The notes under the pieces were generated by a model. That model saw only the letters and a list, made by a program, of their open reading frames with translations, was not told the origin of the DNA and searched no databases. Positions 1 through 7,430 of a stretch of DNA of 64,000 nucleotides are shown here, one piece after another. The stretch comes from Streptomyces sp. AC512_CC834. GTDB lineage: Bacteria; Actinomycetota; Actinomycetes; Streptomycetales; Streptomycetaceae. The DNA lies in NCBI RefSeq assembly GCF_019049325.1, contig NZ_JAGMUO010000035.1, forward strand, positions 62,001 to 126,000, given 5' to 3'. How positions within the stretch are numbered: the stretch's first letter is position 1; the number at the start of each line of letters is the position of its first letter. A program made the translations under genes and the position numbers.

Positions 1-1338
1 GAGACCCGCCCCGCCGTCGTCACGGCTGCGGGCGGCGTCGAGCCGTACGAACCGTTCGAAGATCCGCTCCCGGTCGGCCGCTGGCACACCGTCCCCGTCG
101 TCGGCCACCGCCACCACGGCCAGGTCGCCCTCCCGGCGCACGGACACCTCCACCGCCGAGCGGGCGTGCCGCCGGGCGTTGTCCAGCAGATTGGCCAGCA
201 CCCGCCCGAGCTGCCCCCGCGAGCCTGCCACCGTCACCGTCACCGTGCCCTCGGCGTCGTCCGGGGTCCGTACGCTCACCCCGGCCCTGCCCTCCGCCTC
301 CCGGCGCGCGAGTGCCACCAGGTCGACCCGCGCGTCGGCGGGCCGCTCCCCCGCGTCCAGCCGGGCCAGCAGCAGCAGGTCGGCGGCGAGTCGCTGCAGC
401 CGCACGGTGTCCTCCACGGCGCCGTCCAGGTCCAGCAGCTCGGGGTGGGCGGCGGCCACCTCCAACTGGGTGCGCAGGGAGGCGATCGGGCTGCGCAGCT
501 CGTGCGAGGCGTCGGCGACGAACCTGCGCTGCCGCTCCACGGAGGACTCCAGGGCGGTCAGCGTCTCGTTGGTGGTCGACGCGAGCCTGGCCACCTCGTC
601 GTGGGTGCCCGGCACCGGGACGCGGCGCGCCAGGTCCTCGCTGGCGGTGATCGCGGCCATCTCCCGGCGGATGCCCTCCACCGGGCGCAGCGCACGCCGG
701 GTGACCAGCCAGGTCACCCACGCGACGACCGCGAGCAGCACCGGGAAGCCGGTCAGCATGACGGTCAGCGCGGTGTTCACGGCGCCGTGTTCGGCGGACA
801 GCGGGGCGCCGGCGTAGACGGTGAGCCGGCCCCGGTCGTCGCTCTTCACGGGTACGGCGGCGAAGCGGTAGTCCTCCGTGTCGCCGTCGATGGTCGCCGA
901 GCCGTCGCCGACGGTGACCCGCTCACCGATCTCCCCGGGTTCGAGCGACTCGCCGGAATCGTCATCGTCGTCGTCGGCATCCTCGTCGGCGGCGTCCTCC
1001 CCGTCCTGGGAAGCGGCCGGCTGCGGCTTCACCGCGTCGACGCCGGTGCCGCTGATCCGCTCCAGGTCCTCACTGGCGGCGACCAGCCTGCCCCGGTCGT
1101 CGACGACCTGCACCGGCCGGTCGTCCACGTCCAGCGACAGGTCGCCGTACGGCGTCCCGACGGCCAGCTCCGTCGCGACCTCCCGCGCGGAGCGTTCCGC
1201 CTGAGTGCCCGCCTCGCCGAGCAGGTTGGAGCGCAGGGACAGCAGGACGGCGGTGCCGGCCGCGACGAGGGCGACGGCGACCACGAGGGTCGCGGCGAGC
1301 GTGGCGCGGGCCCGGACCGAGGCGAAGAGACGGCTCAT
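1..1338 (-). CDS. Sensor histidine kinase, 3' end beyond left edge
   Basis: Membrane histidine kinase that would phosphorylate the adjacent OmpR-type regulator. The first 446 residues are visible. There is a TM helix at about residues 10-34, an extracytoplasmic sensor with a very acidic stretch (DEDADDDDDD), a second TM at about 193-212, a HAMP linker, and a HisKA domain with phospho-acceptor His279 in DASHELRSP. The N-box (NLLDNARRHA) and the start of the G1 box (DDGDG) follow, and the reading frame is still open at base 1. The ATG overlaps the regulator's stop codon (ATGA), so the two are translationally coupled. Signal unknown; a secreted PepSY protein encoded next door is a plausible target or partner. 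Confidence 0.93.
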   Translation of the reverse strand, partial: MSRLFASVRARATLAATLVVAVALVAAGTAVLLSLRSNLLGEAGTQAERSAREVATELAVGTPYGDLSLDVDDRPVQVVDDRGRLVAASEDLERISGTGVDAVKPQPAASQDGEDAADEDADDDDDDSGESLEPGEIGERVTVGDGSATIDGDTEDYRFAAVPVKSDDRGRLTVYAGAPLSAEHGAVNTALTVMLTGFPVLLAVVAWVTWLVTRRALRPVEGIRREMAAITASEDLARRVPVPGTHDEVARLASTTNETLTALESSVERQRRFVADASHELRSPIASLRTQLEVAAAHPELLDLDGAVEDTVRLQRLAADLLLLARLDAGERPADARVDLVALARREAEGRAGVSVRTPDDAEGTVTVTVAGSRGQLGRVLANLLDNARRHARSAVEVSVRREGDLAVVAVADDGDGVPAADRERIFERFVRLDAARSRDDGGAGL

Positions 1339-2003
1339 CGCCCGGCCTCCAGCCGGTAGCCGGCGCCGCGCACGGTCCGGATGAGCCCGGCGCGCAGCTT
1401 GCGCCTGAGCGCGCTGACGTACACCTCGACGATGTTGGGGTCGCCCTCGTAGGCGAAGTCCCAGACGTGCTCCAGGATCTCCGCCTTGGACACCACCTGC
1501 CCGGCCCGCACCACCAGCTCCTCCAGGACGGCGAACTCCTTGGCGGTGAGGGTGACTTCGCTCTCGCCGAGGAACACCCGGCGGGCGGCGGTGTCGACCT
1601 TCAGGTCGCCGTGGACGTGCACGGGTGAGGCCCCCGCGCCCTGCGCCCGCCGCCGCAGCAGGGCCTTCACGCGGGCGACGAGGACGACGTACGAGAAGGG
1701 CTTGGTGAGGTAGTCGTCGGCGCCCGTGTCCAAGCCCTCCGCCTCGTCGTACTCGCCGTCCTTGGCGGTGAGCATCAGGATCGGCACGTCGTGCCCGGCG
1801 GCGCGCAGGGCGGCGCAGACGCGGTAGCCGTTGAGGCCGGGCAGCATGATGTCGAGGATGACGAGGTCGTACGTCCCCTCACCGGCGCGGTGCAGGCCCT
1901 CCAGGCCGTCGTGGACGACGTCCACGGCGTAGCCCTCGGCGGTGAGGCCCTTGGCGAGCGACACGGCGAGACGCTTCTCGTCCTCCACGATCAACAGGCG
2001 CAT
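1335..2003 (-). CDS. OmpR/PhoB-family response regulator
   Basis: DNA-binding response regulator of 222 residues, partner of the overlapping histidine kinase. The receiver domain covers about residues 1-115 with acidic pocket E7/D8, phospho-acceptor D51 (ILDIMLPG) and the conserved Lys in LTKPF. A winged-helix domain fills about 128-220, ending with the typical RTVRGAGYRLE. It is divergent from the PepSY gene. The intergenic region carries three CTTCAG-like direct repeats at 10-11 bp spacing, the arrangement expected for an OmpR-family operator, so it probably controls the PepSY gene and perhaps itself. Family assignment is secure; regulon is inferred. Confidence 0.95.
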   Translation of the reverse strand: MRLLIVEDEKRLAVSLAKGLTAEGYAVDVVHDGLEGLHRAGEGTYDLVILDIMLPGLNGYRVCAALRAAGHDVPILMLTAKDGEYDEAEGLDTGADDYLTKPFSYVVLVARVKALLRRRAQGAGASPVHVHGDLKVDTAARRVFLGESEVTLTAKEFAVLEELVVRAGQVVSKAEILEHVWDFAYEGDPNIVEVYVSALRRKLRAGLIRTVRGAGYRLEAGR

Positions 2004-2036
2004 GTGTAGAGGGTCGCAAAAGCAAGCTGAAGATCC

Positions 2037-2064
2037 CTTCAGGCGGCTTCAGCCTGGGCTCAGC
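2037..2064. promoter_or_regulatory. Putative response-regulator operator, three direct repeats
   Basis: Three copies of a heptamer close to CTTCAGC start at 2037, 2047 and 2058, so they lie on one helix face. A related inverted copy (GCTGAAG) lies just upstream. This is the geometry bound by OmpR/PhoB dimers in tandem, and it sits between the divergent regulator and PepSY genes. Binding is inferred, not shown. Confidence 0.45.
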
Positions 2065-2128
2065 GTCGGTCCGCGAGAGTAGCCACGTCGAAAACGACTG
2101 GACTCTGGACGACTCGGGAGGAACTCGC

Positions 2129-2869
2129 ATGAAGCGCAACATCGTGATCGCCGCCGTCACCGCCGCCGCACTGGTCGGAGGGGGTACGGCGACGGCTCTG
2201 GCGACCACAGGGGACGACGACCGGGGGACGGCGTCCAAGGCGGACGCGAGCGTGCCCGGCGACGTGACCGTGTCCGACGACGGTGGCGTACTGGACGAGT
2301 CCGACGACCGCGACGACACCGCCCGCGTGTCCTCGGCGAAGGTGACGGTGGCCGACGCCATCGCCTCCGCGCTGCGGGACACACCGGGCACCGCCGTCTC
2401 CGCCGAGCTGGACGACGAGGACGACGAGGACTACGACGGTGACGGTGACGATCGCCGTGAGCGTGCCGTCTGGGAGGTCGATGTCCTCTCCGGCGACGGC
2501 ACTTGGCACAGCGTCCGGATCGACCCGGCCTCCGGCACGGTCCTCGGCTCGCACACCGACCACGAGGACGACACCGCCGAGGTGCGGACCGCGCTGAAGG
2601 GCGCCTCCGTCGACGCCGTCGAGGCCGCGAAGGCGGCGGCCGGCCACGGAACCGTCACCTCCGTGGACCTGGACGAGGACGGCGACGACGACGGCAACGG
2701 CAAGCCGGCCTGGGAGGTCGAGACCCGCACCGCCGGCAAGGGCGAGCAGGACTGGCGGGTCGACCTGAAGACCGGCAAGGTCACGGCCGACTCGCACTCC
2801 GACGACTCGCACTCCGACGGCTCGGACGACTCCGACTCGGATCACTCCGACGACTCGGACGACGACTGA
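2129..2869 (+). CDS. Secreted PepSY-domain protein with acidic Ser/Asp tail
   Basis: Exported protein of 246 residues. A signal peptide is clear (MKRN basic start, hydrophobic AAVTAAALVGG, then small residues to about 27). Two PepSY-like repeats follow, each with the W-E-V-x and DPASGTV/LKTGKV pattern, at about 70-140 and 145-215. The last 25 residues are a Ser/Asp/His tail. GGGAGGA lies 7 nt before the ATG. PepSY domains are known in secreted inhibitory or chaperone-like proteins; the function here is unknown. Position beside a two-component pair and an operator-like repeat suggests it is an envelope-stress or signal-modulating target. Its 3' end overlaps the convergent MFS gene by 89 bp. 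Confidence 0.88.
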   Translation: MKRNIVIAAVTAAALVGGGTATALATTGDDDRGTASKADASVPGDVTVSDDGGVLDESDDRDDTARVSSAKVTVADAIASALRDTPGTAVSAELDDEDDEDYDGDGDDRRERAVWEVDVLSGDGTWHSVRIDPASGTVLGSHTDHEDDTAEVRTALKGASVDAVEAAKAAAGHGTVTSVDLDEDGDDDGNGKPAWEVETRTAGKGEQDWRVDLKTGKVTADSHSDDSHSDGSDDSDSDHSDDSDDD

Positions 2870-4100
2870 GCGGCCCCACCCGCTCGGCAGAGCCACCGTG
2901 GCGGCGCCGTCCCGGCACCAGCGCCGCCGCCACGGCGGCCGCGCCGGACACCGCGAAGCACACCGGCAGCGGCAGCCGTTCCACCAGCAGGCCGACCGTG
3001 GCGGCACCGGCGGACATCCCGGCGTTCACAGCCGTGTTGCACCAGGCACCCACCCGGGTCCGGTAGCCGGGGGCGGCGCTCTCGTCGGCGATCAGGTACG
3101 CCGTGGTCAGCGCCGGTGCCACGAACAGCCCCGCACAGGCGACGGCCGCGACCAGCGTGCCGACGCCGGGGGCGAGGCCGGCAGCGGCCAGACAGAGGCC
3201 GAGGCCGGCCGCGAGGAACGGGAGCCGGGCGCGGGCGGACGAGCTCCAGCGGACGGCGCCGTTCAGCAGGCCGCCGACCGCGCTGCCCGCCGACAGCGCC
3301 GCGAGCACCCAGGCGACGGTGCCGTTCCCCAGGTCGCGCTGGCCCGCGAAGGCGACGACGAGGAGGTCGACGGCGCTCACCGAGACCCCGACACCCGCCG
3401 CGACGACGACGGGTTGCAGCAGGGACCGCCACTGCCCCGCGCCGCCTCGTCCGGTCTCCGGGGCGATGTCCTTCTCGCGCCCTGCCGGACGCAGCGCGCC
3501 CAGCGCCGGTGACGTGGCGAAGGCGACGGAGCCCAACGCCACCAGCACCGCGCTGAGCAGGACGCCGACGGCCGGTGGGGCGACGCCGACCACCAGGCCG
3601 ACCAGGAGCGGACCGGAGACGAAGAGCAGTTCCTCGGCGACGCCGTCCAGGCTGTAGGCGCGCTGCAACAGGTGGCGTTCGGGGACCAGTTCGACCCACA
3701 CCGCACGCATCGTGGGACCGAGCGGCGGCGTGCAGGCACCGGTGAGCGCTGCGGTCGTGGCGAGGACGGCCGCTGGGACGCCCGGTCGCCAGCAGGCCGC
3801 CGCCAGCACACAGAGCAGGGCGGCGTAGAGCAGGGACATGGGAAGCAGGGCGCGGCGCGGTCCGTGCCGGTCGACCAGGCCCGCGCGGTAGGGGGACAGG
3901 AAGACGCTGGTGGCGCCGAAGACCGCCATGACCGTGCCGGCCACGGCGTACGACCCGGTGGACCGGATCAGGGAGAGCATCAGGGCGAGGGAGACCGTGC
4001 CGTACGACAGGCGGCCGACGAGGGCGGCCGCGAAGGTGCGGCGGGCATGGGGGACTCGGAGTACGGCGGCATAGGAGGGCCGTGAAGGAAGCGTGGACAC
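2781..4100 (-). CDS. MFS transporter
   Basis: Integral membrane transporter of the major facilitator superfamily, 439 residues with about 12 hydrophobic segments and the inter-helix motif SPYRAGLVDRHGPRRA typical of MFS loop 2-3. The GTG at 4100 is preferred because AGAGGA lies 9 nt upstream; a TTG at 4127 would add nine residues. The substrate cannot be read from sequence. The last about 30 residues are Arg/Ser-rich and are encoded antisense to the acidic tail of the convergent PepSY gene, so they are probably an accidental extension rather than a domain. Confidence 0.85.
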   Translation of the reverse strand: MSTLPSRPSYAAVLRVPHARRTFAAALVGRLSYGTVSLALMLSLIRSTGSYAVAGTVMAVFGATSVFLSPYRAGLVDRHGPRRALLPMSLLYAALLCVLAAACWRPGVPAAVLATTAALTGACTPPLGPTMRAVWVELVPERHLLQRAYSLDGVAEELLFVSGPLLVGLVVGVAPPAVGVLLSAVLVALGSVAFATSPALGALRPAGREKDIAPETGRGGAGQWRSLLQPVVVAAGVGVSVSAVDLLVVAFAGQRDLGNGTVAWVLAALSAGSAVGGLLNGAVRWSSSARARLPFLAAGLGLCLAAAGLAPGVGTLVAAVACAGLFVAPALTTAYLIADESAAPGYRTRVGAWCNTAVNAGMSAGAATVGLLVERLPLPVCFAVSGAAAVAAALVPGRRRHGGSAERVGPLSRRPSRRSDPSRSRPSRRSASRRSASRP

Positions 4101-4254
4101 GCGAAGGGTTCCTCTGCAGAGAGGCAACGAGGGGACGCCTGTGCGCGCGACGGCCGGATGCTGCGGCGGTCGCGTGCGGGGCGGGCCCTATGCCATGAGG
4201 AGGAACACGTGGGTCAAGGTACAGCGCGGCCGGGGCGGTGGCACGTCATTATTC

Positions 4255-4323
4255 GGCCGTCCCTGCCACCCCGGCCGCCCTGGCCGTCCCTGCCACCCCG
4301 GCCGCCCTGGCCGTCCCTGCCGC
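4255..4323. repeat. 27-bp tandem repeat, about 2.5 copies
   Basis: Units begin at 4255, 4282 and 4309; the first two are identical over 27 bp and the third is partial. The repeat lies in the 253-bp gap between the MFS start and the meaB stop. It reads GGCCGTCCCTGCCACC at the start of each unit. No coding function is evident. Confidence 0.85.
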
Positions 4324-4353
4324 CCACTACTCGCCACCCACCGCGCGAGGACG

Positions 4354-5310
4354 TCAGCCCCGGGTCAGGCCCGCCACCAGTTCGTCCGCCGCGCGGTAGG
4401 GGTCCAGTTCGCCCGCGACGATGCGTTCCGCCAGGGCGCCGAGGCGGCGGTCGCCGTGGAGGTCGCCGATGCGTTCGCGCAGGGTGGTGACGGCGATGGT
4501 CTCGACCTCGCGGGCGGCGCGGGCGCGGCGGCGTTCGACGAGGACGTCACGCTCCTCCATCCACGCGCGGTGCTTCTCCAGCGCCTCGACGACCTCGTCG
4601 ACGCCCTCACCGCGGGCGGCGACCGTCTTGACGATGGGCGGACGCCAGTCGCCGGCGGCGCGGGCCTCGCCGAGACCCAGCATGTGGTTCAGCTCGCGGG
4701 CGGTCGCGTCGGCGCCGTCCCGGTCGGCCTTGTTGACGACGTAGACGTCGCCGATCTCGAGGATGCCGGCCTTGGCCGCCTGGATGCCGTCGCCCATGCC
4801 GGGGGCGAGGAGGACGACGGAGGTGTCGGCCTGCGAGGCGATCTCGACCTCGGACTGGCCGACCCCGACCGTCTCGACCAGGATCACCTCGCAGCCCGCG
4901 GCGTCCAGGACGCGGATGGCCTGCGGGGCCGCCCAGGCGAGTCCGCCGAGGTGGCCGCGGGTCGCCATCGAGCGGATGTAGACGCCCGGGTCGGACGCGT
5001 GCTCCGACATCCGGACCCGGTCGCCGAGCAGCGCGCCGCCGGAGAAGGGGGACGACGGGTCGACGGCGAGGACGCCGACCCGCTTGCCCTGCTTGCGGTA
5101 CGCCGTCACCAGCGCCGAGGTGGAGGTGGACTTGCCGACGCCCGGCGAACCCGTCAGACCGACCACGTACGCCCCGCCGGTCAGCGGCGCGAGCGTCTCC
5201 ATGACCTCCCTGAGCTGCGGGGACGCCCCCTCCACCAGAGAGATCAGCCTGGCCACGGCCCGCGGTCGGCCTTCCCTGGCCTGGGCCACCAGTGAGGAGA
5301 CGTCCTGCAT
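4354..5310 (-). CDS. meaB: MeaB-type GTPase, chaperone of methylmalonyl-CoA mutase
   Basis: G3E-family GTPase of 318 residues that protects and reloads adenosylcobalamin in methylmalonyl-CoA (or isobutyryl-CoA) mutase. It has the Walker A GSPGVGKST at about residues 55-63, the switch-like VETVGVGQSE, and NKAD for guanine recognition. ATG 5310 is chosen over the preceding GTG because GGAG lies 5 nt before it and only 2 nt before the GTG. It follows a thiolase on the same strand after a 37-bp gap, and methylmalonyl-CoA epimerase is divergent beyond that, so all three serve short-chain acyl-CoA metabolism. A cobalamin adenosyltransferase lies at 26.9 kb. Confidence 0.95.
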   Translation of the reverse strand: MQDVSSLVAQAREGRPRAVARLISLVEGASPQLREVMETLAPLTGGAYVVGLTGSPGVGKSTSTSALVTAYRKQGKRVGVLAVDPSSPFSGGALLGDRVRMSEHASDPGVYIRSMATRGHLGGLAWAAPQAIRVLDAAGCEVILVETVGVGQSEVEIASQADTSVVLLAPGMGDGIQAAKAGILEIGDVYVVNKADRDGADATARELNHMLGLGEARAAGDWRPPIVKTVAARGEGVDEVVEALEKHRAWMEERDVLVERRRARAAREVETIAVTTLRERIGDLHGDRRLGALAERIVAGELDPYRAADELVAGLTRG

Positions 5311-5347
5311 CACAGCTCCGTTCAGTGAGAAGTCGTAACTCTGGGGG

Positions 5348-6607
5348 TCAGGCCCCGGGCACCCGTACGATCAGCGCGTCGCCCTGGCCGCCACCGCCGC
5401 ACAGCGCCGCCGCGCCGACCCCGCCGCCGCGCCGCTTCAGCTCCAGCGCGAGGTGCAGCACCAGCCGGGCGCCGGACATGCCGATGGGGTGCCCCAGGGC
5501 GATGGCTCCGCCGTTGACGTTCACCTTTTCGGTGGATACGCCGAGGTCCTTCATTGACTGCACGGCGACGGCCGCGAACGCCTCGTTGATCTCGATCAGG
5601 TCCAGGTCGCCGACCTCGAGGCCGTCCTTCTTCAGGGCGTGCCGGATGGCGTTCGACGGCTGCGACTGCAAAGAGTTGTCCGGTCCCGCGACGTTGCCGT
5701 GCGCGCCGATCTCCGCGATCCACTCCAGGCCCAGCTCCAGCGCCTTCGCCTTGCTCATCACGACGACCGCCGCCGCACCGTCGGAGATCTGCGAGGCGGA
5801 GCCCGCGGTGATGGTGCCGTCCTTGCTGAACGCGGGGCGCAGCCTGCCGAGCGACTCGGCGGTGGTGTCGCCGCGGATGCCCTCGTCCTTGCTGAACAGC
5901 ACCGGGTCGCCCTTGCGCTGCGGGATCTCCACCGGGGTGATCTCGGCCTCGAAGACGCCGTTCTTCTGGGCGGCGGCGGCGCGCTGGTGGGACAGGGCGG
6001 CGATCTCGTCCTGCTCGGGCCGCGCGATGCCCAGGCGGGTGTTGTGCTTCTCGGTCGACTCGCCCATGGCGATGTTCTCGAAGGAGTCGGTCAGGCCGTC
6101 GTACGCCATGGCGTCGATCATCTCGACCGCGCCGTACTTGTAGCCCTCGCGGGACTTCGGCAGCAGGTGCGGGGCGTTGGTCATGGACTCCTGGCCGCCC
6201 GCGACGATCACGTCGAATTCACCCGCGCGAATGAGCTGGTCGGCGAGTGCGATGGCGTCGAGGCCGGAGAGGCAGACCTTGTTGATCGTGAGCGCCGGGA
6301 CGCTCATGGGGATGCCGGCCTTGACGGCGGCCTGGCGGGCGGGGATCTGTCCGGTGCCGGCCTGGAGCACCTGGCCCATGATCACGTACTGGACCTGGTC
6401 GCCGCCGATCCCGGCACGGTCGAGGGCGGCCTTGATCGCGAAGCCGCCGAGGTCGGCCCCGGAGAAGGGCTTCAGCGAGCCGAGCAGCCGTCCCATCGGG
6501 GTACGGGCACCCGCGACGACGACGGAGGTCGTGCCGTTCGCACCGTTCGCACCGTTCGTGCCGTTCGTGCCGGTGGTTCCGTTCGTTTCATTCGTTGCGG
6601 AAGACAT
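5348..6607 (-). CDS. Acetyl-CoA acetyltransferase (thiolase)
   Basis: Thiolase of 419 residues catalysing reversible condensation of two acetyl-CoA to acetoacetyl-CoA. Nucleophilic Cys112 is in NKVCLSG, the His motif is GGAIALGHPIGMSGAR, and the second Cys is in ALCGGGGQGDA, so all catalytic residues are present. The first 27 residues are a low-complexity Asn-Gly-Thr extension (NGTTGTNGTNGANGANG) absent from typical thiolases of about 390 residues and encoded by a short DNA repeat. It lies upstream of meaB and divergent from the epimerase gene, consistent with an acetoacetyl-CoA/ethylmalonyl-CoA role. Confidence 0.95.
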   Translation of the reverse strand: MSSATNETNGTTGTNGTNGANGANGTTSVVVAGARTPMGRLLGSLKPFSGADLGGFAIKAALDRAGIGGDQVQYVIMGQVLQAGTGQIPARQAAVKAGIPMSVPALTINKVCLSGLDAIALADQLIRAGEFDVIVAGGQESMTNAPHLLPKSREGYKYGAVEMIDAMAYDGLTDSFENIAMGESTEKHNTRLGIARPEQDEIAALSHQRAAAAQKNGVFEAEITPVEIPQRKGDPVLFSKDEGIRGDTTAESLGRLRPAFSKDGTITAGSASQISDGAAAVVVMSKAKALELGLEWIAEIGAHGNVAGPDNSLQSQPSNAIRHALKKDGLEVGDLDLIEINEAFAAVAVQSMKDLGVSTEKVNVNGGAIALGHPIGMSGARLVLHLALELKRRGGGVGAAALCGGGGQGDALIVRVPGA

Positions 6608-6756
6608 GGGCTGCGATCCCCTTTTCCGGCCCGCACAGGCCGAGGAGTGAACGAGGGTTTACTCGAATGTACTGAGCGGTATCCCGCCCGTCACCCGGCG
6701 GTCGGTGTGATCGCGCGCACGTTGCGTAACCACCTCCGGAGCGCTGCACTGAATCC

Positions 6757-7197
6757 ATGCTGACGCGAATCGACCACATCGGAATCGCCTGCCACGACCT
6801 CGACACCACCGTCGAGTTCTACCGTGCCACCTACGGCTTCGAGGTGTTCCACACCGAGGTCAACGAGGAGCAGGGCGTCCGCGAGGCCATGCTCAAGATC
6901 AACGATACGTCGGACGGCGGCGCCTCGTACCTCCAGCTCCTGGAGCCCACCCGCGAGGACTCCGCGGTCGGGAAGTGGCTGGCGAAGAACGGCGAGGGTG
7001 TCCACCACATCGCGTTCGGTACGGCGGACGTGGACGCGGACGCCGCGGACATCCGGGGCAAGGGGGTACGCGTTCTGTACGACGAGCCCCGGCGGGGTTC
7101 CATGGGGTCGCGGATCACCTTCCTGCACCCCAAGGACTGCCATGGCGTACTGACAGAACTCGTCACTTCGGCGGCCGTTGAGTCGCCTGAGCACTGA
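6757..7197 (+). CDS. mce: Methylmalonyl-CoA epimerase
   Basis: Vicinal-oxygen-chelate protein of 146 residues that interconverts (R)- and (S)-methylmalonyl-CoA. The paired VOC modules are visible with expected metal ligands His7 (IDHIGIA), Gln in YLQLLEP, His in GVHHIAF and Glu in LTELV. Length is that of the family. It is transcribed away from the thiolase-meaB pair and feeds the same mutase-dependent pathway between succinyl-CoA and propionyl/methylmalonyl-CoA, an important extender-unit source in Streptomyces. Confidence 0.95.
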   Translation: MLTRIDHIGIACHDLDTTVEFYRATYGFEVFHTEVNEEQGVREAMLKINDTSDGGASYLQLLEPTREDSAVGKWLAKNGEGVHHIAFGTADVDADAADIRGKGVRVLYDEPRRGSMGSRITFLHPKDCHGVLTELVTSAAVESPEH

Positions 7198-7430
7198 CCC
7201 TCGTACATAAGGGCCGGTAGGGTTGGGTGCGGTCGCCGCTCAATCCAGGGTGACCCGGTCCTGTCGTCCGCGACGGCGGGATCGCCGGGGTCGTGTTTCG
7301 GGGGGCGGGCGACGGGGCAGCAGCACATGCCCCGCCGTTGATCTGACACCATTCCCCGGGGGCCCCGTCCGGCGGACGGACGGAGCTCGTACGGGAAGAT
7401 TTGCGACCAGGGGACGGATGGGACCGCGCA

